Part shown: positions 1 to 9,347 of the stretch, one piece after another
Position numbering within the stretch: position 1 is the stretch's first letter
Layout: the number at the start of each line of letters is the position of its first letter
Assembly: GCA_027306695.1 (NCBI GenBank)
Contig: DAHUZH010000002.1
Coordinates: 19,388-83,387, forward strand
DNA length: 64,000 nt
Reading direction: 5' to 3'
DNA from: Acidobacteriaceae bacterium
Lineage (GTDB): Bacteria > Acidobacteriota > Terriglobia > Terriglobales > Acidobacteriaceae
Program-made: the position numbers and the translations under genes
Notes under the pieces: model-generated
The model's database searches: none
Told to the model about the DNA's origin: nothing
What the model saw: the letters and a program-made list of their open reading frames with translations, nothing else

Positions 1-4
1 GCGT

Positions 5-1114
5 GTGCCTGCGTCGCTGCGCATCGGTTCTGTTCACATTGCGCCGGCGACGGTGCTCGCACCGATGGCGGGCGTTACGGACACGGTGTTTCGCCGTTTT
101 ATCCGCAATGCCAGCCTGTTCAGTCATGGTAGCGCGCCAGAAAGCGCGGCGACGGATTTTGTCCACGGCGTCGAAGCCAACATCAGCAATCAACAATCCG
201 GCTGTGGGCTGATTATGACGGAGTTTACCTCCGCAGATGGCCTGTCGCGCATGCGGGAGTCAAAACGCAAGCGCTATCTCACGTTTTACGAAGACGAACA
301 TCCCATCGCTGCGCAGCTTTTTGGTTCCGACCCGGAGACATTGGCCGAGGCCGCGCGCATTGTCGAAGATGCAGGCTTCGACATCGTCGATCTGAACCTG
401 GGCTGCCCGGCCAAGCGCGTCGTCAGTTGCAATGGCGGCAGCGGCCTTTTACGCGATCTGCCGCTGATCGAAAAGATTTTTGAGCGCGTGCGTGCAGCGG
501 TGCGCATTCCTTTCACCGTGAAATTTCGCCTGGGATGGAATGACGACAACATCGTCTGCGTGGAATTGGCGAAACTGGCTGAAGCGAGCGGGTTGAACGC
601 GGTGGCGCTTCATGCGCGTACCCGCGAGCAGGGTTACGCAGGGCAGGCGCGGTGGGAGTGGATCGGCGCCATCAAGCAAGCGGTGCAGATTCCTGTCATC
701 GGCAACGGCGATATTCGTACGCCGGAGGACGCCTGCGCCCTGATCGCTGAGACGCACTGCGACGCAGTGATGATTGGGCGTGCTGCTCCGGCGAACCCTT
801 GGATATTTCGCCAAATTGCGGAATACACCGCGACCGGCAGCTATACCCAGCCCACGGAACTTGACCGCTATCAGTTGATCCGCACGTATTTTTCCATGCT
901 GCTGGAGGAAGAATATCCAGACGCCACCGGCAAGATGAAGCAGTTTGCTTCGTGGTTTACGCATGGAGTTCCGGGGGGGGCTGCGTTGCGCAAAGCTATT
1001 TATGAGGCCAAGACCGGAGTTGGGATCATCGAAGCGGTCGAGCGGTTCTTTGCACCGAGGCTCGCTGCAACGACTGTCCAGGCCGAAGATTCCATTCCAG
1101 TACTGGTTCCGTAA
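5..1114 (+). CDS. dusB: tRNA-dihydrouridine synthase (DusB-type)
   Basis: FMN-dependent reductase that converts uridines in tRNA to dihydrouridine. The 369-residue protein opens with the family signature LAPMAGVTDTVFR near residue 18. The active-site stretch LNLGCPAKRV carries the catalytic cysteine. The RNA and flavin-binding segments HARTREQGYAG, IPVIGNGDI and AVMIGRAAPANPW follow in the normal order, so the TIM-barrel is complete and the C-terminal helical domain is present. The start used is a GTG four bases from the window edge. Most DusB proteins begin 10-15 residues before the APMAG motif, which fits, but a start outside the window cannot be excluded. No operon partner is visible; the next gene converges on it from the other strand. 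Confidence 0.93.
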   Translation: MPASLRIGSVHIAPATVLAPMAGVTDTVFRRFIRNASLFSHGSAPESAATDFVHGVEANISNQQSGCGLIMTEFTSADGLSRMRESKRKRYLTFYEDEHPIAAQLFGSDPETLAEAARIVEDAGFDIVDLNLGCPAKRVVSCNGGSGLLRDLPLIEKIFERVRAAVRIPFTVKFRLGWNDDNIVCVELAKLAEASGLNAVALHARTREQGYAGQARWEWIGAIKQAVQIPVIGNGDIRTPEDACALIAETHCDAVMIGRAAPANPWIFRQIAEYTATGSYTQPTELDRYQLIRTYFSMLLEEEYPDATGKMKQFASWFTHGVPGGAALRKAIYEAKTGVGIIEAVERFFAPRLAATTVQAEDSIPVLVP

Positions 1115-1121
1115 GAAACTT

Positions 1122-2705
1122 TCACAGTTTGCTCTCGCGGCGCTTGCGAAAGACCACGCGAATCTTTTCGCGCCAGCGCTCATCGAGTGCGATCAGGGTC
1201 CAATCCACATCCGGCGAAATATAGCGCAGTACAATTTCCGTTGTCGAGTGGATGCGCAGCGCAGGCGCAACCAGATACAGCAATGGAGCGTCGGGCCGCA
1301 GTTGCTTGCCCGGGAAATATCCAAAGCGTTCGAGGTCGCTCTTTGCATCGGCGCTGCGTTTCGGGGCCGCCATTGGATGATGATGCCGCCGCACGCGCAC
1401 CCAATAATCCAGCGCTTGCAGCGCGAGATGCAAGTCCTCATTCGCTTTGATTTCCACCACCACCAGCCTGCCATCGCGCCGCACGGCCAGAAGATCGAGC
1501 ACGGCGCGGTCGGCGGCAGAAAATGCCGGGACCTGCGCGTACACAGGCTGCGGCTCAATCATCGCATCGATCGAACCCGGCGAGCGCCGCAGCATCGACT
1601 CCAGCCAGCGCTCCGGCTGCTGACGGTAGAGTGCATCGCGCTTGTCTCCCGTGGCCCGTCTGCGAAGGACCAGTTGCGCCACCAACTCGCGCAGTGTTGG
1701 CGCAGACTCTTCCGTCAGCAGCGTGGCATTGGCCCCGCTGCCGAAAAGAATCTCTTCCGAGCGAGCAAAACTATTTTCGGCCACGCTGGTGCGCACGCGC
1801 GCAAACTCTATCCCATGCCATAGCAGACCGACTTCGCTGCCGCTGCGGAAAACGACTTCCATCTCCGCCGCTGCGTCCGGTGGAAGCAGCGCCTGTACCC
1901 GTTCGATGGCTACCCGAAAGCGTTCTTCCGCCGCCAAGGTGTTGGGCGCATGCACCAGATGCGTGTCGAGATTTCCCTGGTCGCTGTGCTCTCGAAGATA
2001 CAGCTCTTCTGTTTTTTCATCGAGTTCATATAGTTCCCACTTGGCGGCGCGCGGATGCATCCAGGCCAGCCGAGCGGCGGTCACTGCGGATTTCCCTCGC
2101 GGAAGAATCAGCCGCAAGCCTTCCACCAGGCGACGGCCTCCACTCTGTTCGCGGCAATGATGCAGCCATAGCACGCCAAGCGTGAGCACGCCGTCAATCA
2201 GCGCTTGAGACTCTTCGCCATTGACTGCGATCACCGCCCACGCGGAGCTGCCGCAGACCAGCATTCCCCGTGCGTAGGCGGGACCGAAGCTGCGCTCCAG
2301 ATCCATCGCCGTACGCAGACCGTCCACTTTGTAGTCGGGAAAATAACGCGGCAAGATGCGTTCCAGCAGCGGAATAAAACGGGTGCGCGTGTTCTCCCGC
2401 TGTGAAGGCAGGCGGCGCTGCTGCGGTTGCAATTCCAGCGTCTGTGGCTTGGTCTGGCCCATGCGCAGAACATGCAGGCGCAGGCCGGTTTTGCGCACGG
2501 TGATGTCTATGACGTGCCGAATTAAATCGCGTTCTTCCGACCACACATGCAGCATGCAATGGCCGTGCTCCGTCGCGACCGAGGTGTGGGCCAGCCGCAG
2601 ATCGAACAGGATGCGCCCGCCCTCCAGCAACACGGCAGCGGGCTGGTCATCCAGAAATGTCTGGAGTTGGACGGCCAGTTGTTCCGGGCTGGCCGCTTCT
2701 ACCAT
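1122..2705 (-). CDS. Uncharacterised protein with PD-(D/E)XK-like C-terminal motif
   Basis: A 527-residue soluble protein of unknown function. The first 380 residues resemble no domain I can name. Between about residues 395 and 440 there is a nuclease-fold signature: an aspartate in AVLDLLAVRRDG (D404), then the strand RLVVVEIKANEDL with E418 and K420, then a helix LALQALDYW. This spacing matches the D...ExK core of PD-(D/E)XK enzymes such as the NucS and DUF91 families. No metal-binding residues beyond that triad can be assigned by eye. Its ATG overlaps the stop of the upstream DinB-like gene by 7 bp (ATGGTAG), so the two are probably cotranslated. A role in DNA repair or nucleic acid handling is only an inference. 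Confidence 0.7.
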   Translation of the reverse strand: MVEAASPEQLAVQLQTFLDDQPAAVLLEGGRILFDLRLAHTSVATEHGHCMLHVWSEERDLIRHVIDITVRKTGLRLHVLRMGQTKPQTLELQPQQRRLPSQRENTRTRFIPLLERILPRYFPDYKVDGLRTAMDLERSFGPAYARGMLVCGSSAWAVIAVNGEESQALIDGVLTLGVLWLHHCREQSGGRRLVEGLRLILPRGKSAVTAARLAWMHPRAAKWELYELDEKTEELYLREHSDQGNLDTHLVHAPNTLAAEERFRVAIERVQALLPPDAAAEMEVVFRSGSEVGLLWHGIEFARVRTSVAENSFARSEEILFGSGANATLLTEESAPTLRELVAQLVLRRRATGDKRDALYRQQPERWLESMLRRSPGSIDAMIEPQPVYAQVPAFSAADRAVLDLLAVRRDGRLVVVEIKANEDLHLALQALDYWVRVRRHHHPMAAPKRSADAKSDLERFGYFPGKQLRPDAPLLYLVAPALRIHSTTEIVLRYISPDVDWTLIALDERWREKIRVVFRKRRESKL

Positions 2706-3229
2706 CCCATCCGCTCACGCAGGGCAGTGATGTGCGCGGTGTGATGGCGGCCATGCCAGGCATAGAGTGCGGCCACTTGTTCGAGCGTTTGATCGCCGGA
2801 TTGTGGATGTTTATATCCGCGCTGGCCCCAGTCGGATTCATCGAGAGAACGCAGGAGAACGACCCAGCGGGCATGCAGCGCGTCGAGCAGTTGCAGCGAG
2901 ATCGCAGCGGACTGCGTGCGCACATCGGCCAGCTCCGCCCAAAGATTTTCCTTGTATGGCGTAATCGCCGGCCAATCTTCTGTCAGCGCCAAGCGCGTTC
3001 GAGCAGCGGCCTGCATGTGACTGTCGGCAACATGATGGATGGTCTGGCGCACGCTCCAGCCACCTTCCCGGTAGGGCGTTTCGAGTTGGGTCTCATACAG
3101 TCCGTCCACGGCGTCGCGCAGTTTTTGCGGCAGTTCCGCAATCGCATGAACAGCGTCCTCACGCTCCTGCGGCGAAAGGCGAGCGGGCCGCACGAATTTT
3201 CCAATGGGATAGCGTAAATCATTATTCAT
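2699..3229 (-). CDS. DinB/YfiT-family putative metal-dependent protein
   Basis: Four-helix-bundle protein of the DinB superfamily, closest to the YfiT (bacillithiol transferase-like) group. From the chosen start it is 176 residues. The family's metal-binding histidines are visible in WSVRQTIHHVADSHMQ and in the C-terminal YAWHGRHHTAHI, and the opening LRYPIGKF resembles the YfiT N-terminus. The ATG at 3229 is preferred over one 11 codons upstream because a GGAG sits 5 bases before it and the homologous region begins there. Known members transfer thiols or hydrolyse substrates with nickel or zinc, but the substrate here is unknown. It is translationally coupled to the downstream PD-(D/E)XK-like gene and is divergent from tldD across a 159-bp spacer. 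Confidence 0.8.
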   Translation of the reverse strand: MNNDLRYPIGKFVRPARLSPQEREDAVHAIAELPQKLRDAVDGLYETQLETPYREGGWSVRQTIHHVADSHMQAAARTRLALTEDWPAITPYKENLWAELADVRTQSAAISLQLLDALHARWVVLLRSLDESDWGQRGYKHPQSGDQTLEQVAALYAWHGRHHTAHITALRERMGW

Positions 3230-3388
3230 GCACTCCACGCTACCATGGGATGCTCTCGCCATGCAGCCTTGACTTTTTGGAGACAGCCACCAAAAGCATC
3301 GTTGGACCCCGCGATGAATCTAAAGATTAGAATCGAATCAGGCCGCCAATGCGCGCCGTCATTGCGCACGCCAGCCCTAGGAGCACAC

Positions 3389-4831
3389 ATGCAAGCAGCA
3401 TCGCCGGACACCCGCAAATTTTTCTACGAACATCTCGGCCTGAATGACCAGATACTGGAGCGGTGTCTCAGCGAAGCGCTCTCGGCGGGCGGCGACTATG
3501 CCGATCTCTATTTTGAGTACATCACCGCCAGTTCGCTGATGGTCGATGAGTCGCTGGTGAAATCCGCAAGCCAGGGCATCAGCGCGGGTTGCGGCCTGCG
3601 GGTGGTTTCCGGCGAGCGCACCGGCTATGCCTATACGGACGATCTTTCTCCCGAACGGTTGATGCGCGCCGCGCGTACAGCAGCGCTGATTGCCAGCGGT
3701 CCTTCCAAGCAGCAGGTGCAAGGCTTTCGTGAGTCACCGTCTGCCGGACTCTACCCCATCGCCAGCGCGGGTTCGGATGCCGAGACGGCGGCCAAGCTGG
3801 AACTGATCCAGCGGGCCAATCGCGCCGCGCGCGCTTACGACCCGCGTATCGTGCAGGTGCAGGCCAGCTTTGCGGATGAACTGCGGCGCATCCTTGTCGC
3901 AGGTTCGGATGGCAGCTTCGCCACAGACACGCAGCCACTTGCCCGCCTGAGTGTTTCCGTTATTGCGAAAGAAGGCGAAAATATCGCGCGCGGAAGTTCC
4001 GGCGGCGGTGGGCGCGTGTTGCTCGACTTTTTTCTGACCAACAAGACGCCTGAATACTTTGCGACCGAAGCCGCGCGGCAGGCAGTTTTACAGCTTGGCG
4101 CAGTTCCAGCGCCAGCCGGCGAGATGCCGGTGGTGCTTGGACCGGGATGGCCCGGGGTTCTGCTGCACGAGGCCGTCGGACATGGCCTGGAGGCCGACTT
4201 CAATCGTAAGAAAACATCGGCCTTCGCCGGTCTTGTCGGCCAGATGGTCGCCAGCCCCAAGGTGACGGTGGTCGATAACGGGACGATGCCGAACCGCAGA
4301 GGCTCGCTCAACGTGGACGATGAAGGTTCGCCGACGCAGGAGACGGTACTGATCGAAAACGGCGTGCTGAAGGGTTACATGAGCGACAAACTGTCGGCGC
4401 GGTTGATGGGCATTGCGGACACCGGCAACGGACGCCGCGAAAGCTATCAGCACATTCCCATGCCGCGCATGACCAATACCTACATGCTGGCCGGTGAGGA
4501 CGACCCGCAGGACATCATCCGTAGTGTGCGACGAGGACTGTACGCCGTAAATTTTGGTGGCGGACAGGTGGACATCACGAACGGGAAATTCGTCTTCTCC
4601 GCGTCGGAAGCGTATCTCATCGAAGACGGCAGAATCACCGCGCCGGTGAAGAACGCGACATTGATCGGCAATGGGCCGGAAGCGTTGAAGCATGTCTCGA
4701 TGGTCGGCCATGACCTGCAACTGGATGAGGGTGTGGGAACTTGCGGCAAGGCGGGACAGAGCGTTCCGGTGGGCGTCGGCATGCCGACTATCAAGCTGGA
4801 CAAAATGACCGTGGGTGGAACGAGAAATTAA
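3389..4831 (+). CDS. tldD: TldD metalloprotease subunit
   Basis: Catalytic subunit of the TldD/TldE (PmbA) heterodimeric metalloprotease, which trims unfolded peptides and, in enterobacteria, matures microcin B17 and degrades CcdA. The 480-residue length equals that of the E. coli protein. The zinc-binding HExxxH motif is seen as HEAVGHGLEADF with H260, E261 and H265. The conserved GQVDITNG and VGTCGKAGQSVPVGVG segments are present near the C-terminus. The ATG at 3389 follows AGGAG by 5 bases; an in-frame extension to 3245 gives 48 residues without family similarity. Its partner pmbA begins 31 bp downstream. No RiPP precursor lies nearby, so a housekeeping role is likely. Confidence 0.94.
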   Translation: MQAASPDTRKFFYEHLGLNDQILERCLSEALSAGGDYADLYFEYITASSLMVDESLVKSASQGISAGCGLRVVSGERTGYAYTDDLSPERLMRAARTAALIASGPSKQQVQGFRESPSAGLYPIASAGSDAETAAKLELIQRANRAARAYDPRIVQVQASFADELRRILVAGSDGSFATDTQPLARLSVSVIAKEGENIARGSSGGGGRVLLDFFLTNKTPEYFATEAARQAVLQLGAVPAPAGEMPVVLGPGWPGVLLHEAVGHGLEADFNRKKTSAFAGLVGQMVASPKVTVVDNGTMPNRRGSLNVDDEGSPTQETVLIENGVLKGYMSDKLSARLMGIADTGNGRRESYQHIPMPRMTNTYMLAGEDDPQDIIRSVRRGLYAVNFGGGQVDITNGKFVFSASEAYLIEDGRITAPVKNATLIGNGPEALKHVSMVGHDLQLDEGVGTCGKAGQSVPVGVGMPTIKLDKMTVGGTRN

Positions 4832-4862
4832 GTCATAGTCAACAGTTTTGAGGAAAATTTTT

Positions 4863-6239
4863 GTGAATAGTACAGTTACCGTTACATCTCATGCTATAGA
4901 CCAAGAATTTGTAACCGACATTGTTGCTAAAGCGCTGCGCGCCGGAGCCAGCGATGCTGAAGCTGCCTTTGGCGAGGGCGATGAGTTTGAAACGCTGGTC
5001 CGGCTGGGACAGGTGGAGCAGTTAAAAGAGGCTGGTTCGCGCGCGCTGGGGTTGCGCGTGTTTCAAGGCACAAGGACGGCCTCCACTTCCACCAGCGATC
5101 TTTCACCGGAAGGCATCGAGCAGTTAGTTTCCGGCGCGATGGCGTTGGTCCGCGTCACTTCAGAAGATCCATACGCGGGTCTGCCGGAGCGTGAGGAATT
5201 TGGTACGCTTGCGGGCGATCTCGATCTGTATTACGAGGATGTTTATTCGCTTCCGGCCATTGAGCGGATCGAGTATGCACGCCGCGCGGAAGCAGCAGCC
5301 ATGGCTGCCGACACACGCATTCAAAACTCCGGCGGAGGCAGTTTCGACGCCGCGACGGGACGCAAAATTCTGGCGAATTCTCGCGGGTTTGTCGGGGAGT
5401 CGCGCCGATCTTCCTGCTCCATCAGCGCGCAGCCGATTGCGCAGTCGCCGGACGGCGGCATGCAGCGCGATTACTGGTATTCCAGCCAGCGTTCGCTGGC
5501 CCTGCTCGATTCTCCGGAATCGGTGGGCCGGGAAGCGGCGCGGCGCACGCTACGAAAGCTGGGAGCGCGAAGAGTGCCCACGCAAAGGGTCTCGCTCGTG
5601 TTTGCGCCAGAGGTTGCTCGCTCGATTCTGGGGGCCATTCTTGGCGCTGTGAACGGAAATGCCGTTTACCGCGACTCGTCATTTCTGGCAGGCAAGCTGG
5701 GCGAAACAGTTGCGGGCAGTAATCTGACCGTCATCGATGATGGCACGATGGTAGGCGGTTTCGGCAGCGCACCCTTCGATGGCGAAGGTCTGCTGACGCG
5801 CCGCAAAGTCGTCCTCACGCAGGGTGTGTTGACCAGCTATCTGCTGAATACATACACGGCGCGCAAGCTGGGTTTGCAGTCGACCGGCAACGCCGCGCGC
5901 GGACTGGCTGGCAGCCCCGGCATTGGCGCGGGCAATTTTTATCTGGAGCCAGGAGAGAAAACGCCGGAGGAAATTCTTGCCGAAATTCCCAATGGATTGT
6001 ACGTGACTGATTTGATTGGCCATGGCGTGAACATTGTCACCGGAGATTATTCGCACGGCGCTTCCGGCCTGTGGATTGAAAACGGAGAACTCATCTATCC
6101 GGTGGAAGAAATTACGGTTGCGGGCAATTTGAAGGAGATGCTCCACAACATTTCCAGTGTTGGGAACGACTTGATTTTCCGCAGCGCGATGGCCTGCCCT
6201 ACGCTGTGTATTGAAGGAATGACGATTGCGGGCGAGTAA
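4863..6239 (+). CDS. pmbA: PmbA/TldE protease partner
   Basis: Non-catalytic partner of TldD in the heterodimeric protease. The protein is about 458 residues and shows the TldE-type segments LKEAGSRALGLRVFQGTRTAS, ARSILGAILGAVNG and SAPFDGEGL. It lacks an HExxxH zinc site, as expected for this subunit. A GTG at 4863 is preferred because GAGG lies 9 bases upstream; a TTG at 4848 in the same frame would sit before that ribosome-binding site. It is 31 bp downstream of tldD on the same strand, almost certainly the same transcript. It ends 19 bp from the convergent egtD. Confidence 0.92.
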   Translation: MNSTVTVTSHAIDQEFVTDIVAKALRAGASDAEAAFGEGDEFETLVRLGQVEQLKEAGSRALGLRVFQGTRTASTSTSDLSPEGIEQLVSGAMALVRVTSEDPYAGLPEREEFGTLAGDLDLYYEDVYSLPAIERIEYARRAEAAAMAADTRIQNSGGGSFDAATGRKILANSRGFVGESRRSSCSISAQPIAQSPDGGMQRDYWYSSQRSLALLDSPESVGREAARRTLRKLGARRVPTQRVSLVFAPEVARSILGAILGAVNGNAVYRDSSFLAGKLGETVAGSNLTVIDDGTMVGGFGSAPFDGEGLLTRRKVVLTQGVLTSYLLNTYTARKLGLQSTGNAARGLAGSPGIGAGNFYLEPGEKTPEEILAEIPNGLYVTDLIGHGVNIVTGDYSHGASGLWIENGELIYPVEEITVAGNLKEMLHNISSVGNDLIFRSAMACPTLCIEGMTIAGE

Positions 6240-6258
6240 TAGTTCTTTGTTGTTCTCG

Positions 6259-7311
6259 CTACGCGGCTTCTTCTTCCGCATCATCCTCCATCATTGTCTC
6301 GCTGTCTACCACGCGCGCCAGATGCACACCGAACCAGCGGTCGGAGTCATACCAGCTTTGCTCCAGGACAAAGCCGCTTTTCAGCAACATGTCTTCCACC
6401 GCTTCCACAGTAAATTTGTAGCTGTTCTCGGTGTGGATGGATTCTCCCCGTCGGAAGTTAAAGCTGCGGCCCAGCAAAGGCACACGCACAGCTTGATTGC
6501 GATTACTGTCCAGGTGCATTTCAATGCGGCTTTCTTCGGCATTCCAAATCGCGCGATGCTCGAAGGCGTCGAGCGCAAAATCGGCCTTCAGTTCGCGATT
6601 CAAACGGGCCAGAATGTTTCGATTGAATGCCGCGGTCACACCAGCTTTATCGTTATAGGCCGCCAGCAACGGCGCCGCAGCTTTCGCCATATCCGTGCCC
6701 AGCAGCAGTGCATCCCCGGGTTGGAGCTGCGAACGTAGCCACTGCAATAATTCCACCGCTTCCTCTGGATCGAAGTTTCCGATGCTGGAGCCGATATATA
6801 ACGCGAGTCGGCTATTTTCTTCTGGCAGATTCAGAGATTTTCCCTGGGTAAATTCGGAACAGATGGACCGCACCTCGACTGCTGGCAGAGCTGCATGGAC
6901 GTTCCTGCTGGCCCACTGCAACGCGGCTTCTGAAACATCGACCGGCATGTATAGAGCGTGCCCTTGCCGCGCCATCAGAGCACGCAACAGCGCGACAGTT
7001 TTGCTGGCGCTCCCGGCCCCCAGTTCGAGTATGGAAAGCTGCTCGCCGCCAAGGCCAGAGGCCGCCACAATAATTTCGTCGGCATGCCGCAAAAAAATGG
7101 AGTGTTCGAGCGAGGTCAGGTAATACTCCGGCAGCCGCGTGATGGCCTCAAACAGTCGCGAGCCTGGAGCATCATAGAACAGCCACGATGGCAGATATTT
7201 TTGCTTTGCGGAAAGGCCTTCGAGCGCAGCTTTGGCCACTGCGAATGTTTCCAGTGTCGCTGCGGCATTCGATTGGTCTGTCGAATTATCGATGACAGAG
7301 CTAGAGTTCAT
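6259..7311 (-). CDS. egtD: L-histidine N-alpha-methyltransferase EgtD
   Basis: Trimethylates histidine with S-adenosylmethionine to give hercynine, the first step of ergothioneine synthesis. The 350-residue protein carries the SAM-binding loop ILELGAGSASKT (residues 94-105) and the following PVDVS motif. The conserved YIGSSIGNF and LLGTDMAK segments, which shape the histidine pocket, are also present, as are the C-terminal SYKF and WFGVHLAR motifs. The ATG at 7311 overlaps the stop of egtB as ATGA, so the two are coupled. An upstream in-frame extension lies inside egtB and is rejected. The acidic tail (EDDAEEEAA) is unusual but harmless in appearance. Confidence 0.95.
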   Translation of the reverse strand: MNSSSVIDNSTDQSNAAATLETFAVAKAALEGLSAKQKYLPSWLFYDAPGSRLFEAITRLPEYYLTSLEHSIFLRHADEIIVAASGLGGEQLSILELGAGSASKTVALLRALMARQGHALYMPVDVSEAALQWASRNVHAALPAVEVRSICSEFTQGKSLNLPEENSRLALYIGSSIGNFDPEEAVELLQWLRSQLQPGDALLLGTDMAKAAAPLLAAYNDKAGVTAAFNRNILARLNRELKADFALDAFEHRAIWNAEESRIEMHLDSNRNQAVRVPLLGRSFNFRRGESIHTENSYKFTVEAVEDMLLKSGFVLEQSWYDSDRWFGVHLARVVDSETMMEDDAEEEAA

Positions 7312-8606
7312 ACGCCTTCTCCATCCGACGCCAAACGAATGCCGGAAAATTGCCAGCACGCGGCTGGTGCAAAAAAATTCCGATAGGTTGCACGAATATG
7401 CGACAACGGTGTCGCCACCGAACCGCCACGCAACACCATTTGGTTGCACATAAATTTCCCGTTATACTCCCCGAGCGCGCCCGCCGCCGGTTTGTATCGC
7501 GGATATGCGGTGTAGGGACTTTGTGTCCACTCCCACACGTCCCCGAACATCTGTGCCGGATGCTGCGCGTCCTCATTGAATGCTGCTGGCTGCGGATGGA
7601 GTGCACCATTTTCGAGTAAATTTCCAGTGACGGAAATACCGGAGGCGACATGTTCCCATTCAAACTCGGTGGGTAGGCGGCATCCAGCCCAGCGCGCGTA
7701 GGCGTCGGCCTCGTAGTAGCTCAGATGGCAGACCGGTGTTGTCAGCAATTCGCTGAGCGGCGCTGCCCCATGCAGGGTGAACACATCCCATGCACCCTGA
7801 GGCCCCGGTTGCCAATAGAGTGGCGCATTCCAGCCCTGCGCTTGCACTGTGTCCCAGCCGTCGGAAAGCCAAAGTTCTGGGCGGTCGTAGCCATGGTCCC
7901 GCATAAAGTCGAAATATTCGGCGCAAGTGACCAGGTTCGATGCGAGGCGGAATGGTTCGAGATACACACGATGCCGCGCGAGTTCATTGTCGAAGGCAAA
8001 GCCGCTGCCCGTGTGGCCAATCTCCACCAAGCCCCCGGCATAGGAGAGCCATTTTCTCTGGGCTGCCTTCATCGTCGGCGCGGGCAAAGGCAACGGCGCG
8101 TAGACCGGCTGCAAAGGGTTCGACCAGAAGGCATGCTTCATATCTGTCAGGACCAGTTCCTGATGCTGTTGCTCATGGTGCAGGCCCAGCTCGATACGTT
8201 CCTGCGCTGCTTGGGATGCTCCTTGTTGCAATAATTGAAGGACAGATGCTTCCACATGTTGGCGATAGGCCAGCACCTGCTCCAGCGAAGGGCGCGAAAA
8301 AGACGCGCGCAGACGCTTTTCAGGATGAGGCCCAAGGGACTTGTAATAGCTGTTGAAGAGCCAGAGAAAATCTTCGTCGAAGGGCCGGTAGGCCGGGGCA
8401 AATTCACGCAAAATAAATGTTTCAAAGAACCAGGTGCTGTGAGCAAGATGCCATTTGACCGGACTTGTCTCCGAGCAGGATTGCACCATCTGGTCTTCCG
8501 GCGTCAGCCGTGCGGCGAGACCGGCAGTCCTGCCACGCACGGCCTGAAAACGCTGGGCGAGAGACGACTCCGTCGGGCTGGATTGCAGAACTTCCGTAGT
8601 GGCCAC
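7308..8606 (-). CDS. egtB: Hercynine oxygenase EgtB
   Basis: Non-haem iron sulfoxide synthase that joins a thiol donor to hercynine with oxygen. The 432-residue protein has an N-terminal DinB_2 bundle with the iron triad His53 (WHLAHSTWFF), His144 and His148 (LHHEQQHQELVLTDMKH). A C-terminal formylglycine-generating-enzyme fold follows, with segments such as LPTEFEWEHVA, MFGDVWEWT and VLRGGSVAT. The start is GTG at 8606, with AGGAG 7 bases upstream. It heads a two-gene egtB-egtD unit. No egtA, egtC or egtE is next to it, so the donor (gamma-glutamylcysteine or cysteine) and the C-S lyase must come from elsewhere. Confidence 0.94.
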   Translation of the reverse strand: MATTEVLQSSPTESSLAQRFQAVRGRTAGLAARLTPEDQMVQSCSETSPVKWHLAHSTWFFETFILREFAPAYRPFDEDFLWLFNSYYKSLGPHPEKRLRASFSRPSLEQVLAYRQHVEASVLQLLQQGASQAAQERIELGLHHEQQHQELVLTDMKHAFWSNPLQPVYAPLPLPAPTMKAAQRKWLSYAGGLVEIGHTGSGFAFDNELARHRVYLEPFRLASNLVTCAEYFDFMRDHGYDRPELWLSDGWDTVQAQGWNAPLYWQPGPQGAWDVFTLHGAAPLSELLTTPVCHLSYYEADAYARWAGCRLPTEFEWEHVASGISVTGNLLENGALHPQPAAFNEDAQHPAQMFGDVWEWTQSPYTAYPRYKPAAGALGEYNGKFMCNQMVLRGGSVATPLSHIRATYRNFFAPAACWQFSGIRLASDGEGV

Positions 8607-8627
8607 AGCATGCTCCTGAAAAAACTG

Positions 8628-9347
8628 CTAGAAGCTAGGATGCACGCTGAGCAATCGCGCAAGGATATACGCTGCTCCGGCGGCAAGTCCCCCTATAAAT
8701 ACTGTCTGGAGCGCAGACTTCCAAAAACCTCCGCCGGTCAGCCGGCCTTTAATGGCGCCAAAAACAAAGAGTGCGATCAGTGTGATGCAGACCGAAGCGT
8801 GCAGGGCCGATGCTTCCTGCAACAGAAGCATGTACGGCAGCAAAGGGATAAATCCGCCGGCAATGTAGGAGAATGCGATGATGGCGGCGCTCTGCCGGGC
8901 GCGAAAACTCGCGGGTTCTTCCAGGCCGAGTTCAAAGCGCATCATGAAGTCGACCCATGCCTTGGGATTGCGTTTCAGGGCCGTCAAAACGGGGTCGCTC
9001 TCGGTCCGCGTTACGCCATATTCTTCAAAGATGGCGTAAATCTCCTCTTCTTCGTCGTGCGTGCGCTCGATAATTTCTCTTTCTTCGCGCTGGCGCTCGC
9101 TGACGTAGTGTTCCGCATCGCCGCGCGCGGCCAGATATCCGCCGAGTCCCATGGCGATGGAACCTGCGGCGATCTCGGCGAGACCGGCCAGTACGACGAT
9201 GTGCGTCGATCCCACTGCGCCGGAAAGTCCGGCAGCCAGCGCAAAAGGGACCGTCAAGCCATCGGACATGCCGATGACGACGTCGCGCACTAGCTCAGTG
9301 GACTGGAAATGAGTCTCGACATGGGTTGCGTCCGGTAAATAGTGCAT
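8628..9347 (-). CDS. VIT1/CCC1-family Fe2+/Mn2+ transporter
   Basis: Integral membrane protein of the vacuolar iron transporter (VIT1/CCC1) family, which moves ferrous iron or manganese out of the cytosol. Near residue 20 is the family motif VRDVVIGMSDGLTVPFALAAGL. The second helix follows (VLAGLAEIAAGSIAMGLGGYLA), then an acidic, glutamate-rich cytosolic metal-binding domain (RQREEREIIERTHDEEEEIY). Three further membrane segments end the protein. The start is uncertain: the ATG at 9347 has no strong ribosome-binding site, and a TTG at 9389 would add 14 residues. It lies 21 bp upstream of egtB on the same strand, so cotranscription with the ergothioneine genes is possible. Confidence 0.85.
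   Translation of the reverse strand: MHYLPDATHVETHFQSTELVRDVVIGMSDGLTVPFALAAGLSGAVGSTHIVVLAGLAEIAAGSIAMGLGGYLAARGDAEHYVSERQREEREIIERTHDEEEEIYAIFEEYGVTRTESDPVLTALKRNPKAWVDFMMRFELGLEEPASFRARQSAAIIAFSYIAGGFIPLLPYMLLLQEASALHASVCITLIALFVFGAIKGRLTGGGFWKSALQTVFIGGLAAGAAYILARLLSVHPSF

Noticed and set aside
3389..6239. TldD/PmbA as part of a RiPP cluster
   Set aside because: No precursor peptide, cyclodehydratase or other RiPP enzyme is found nearby, so a general protease role is more likely.
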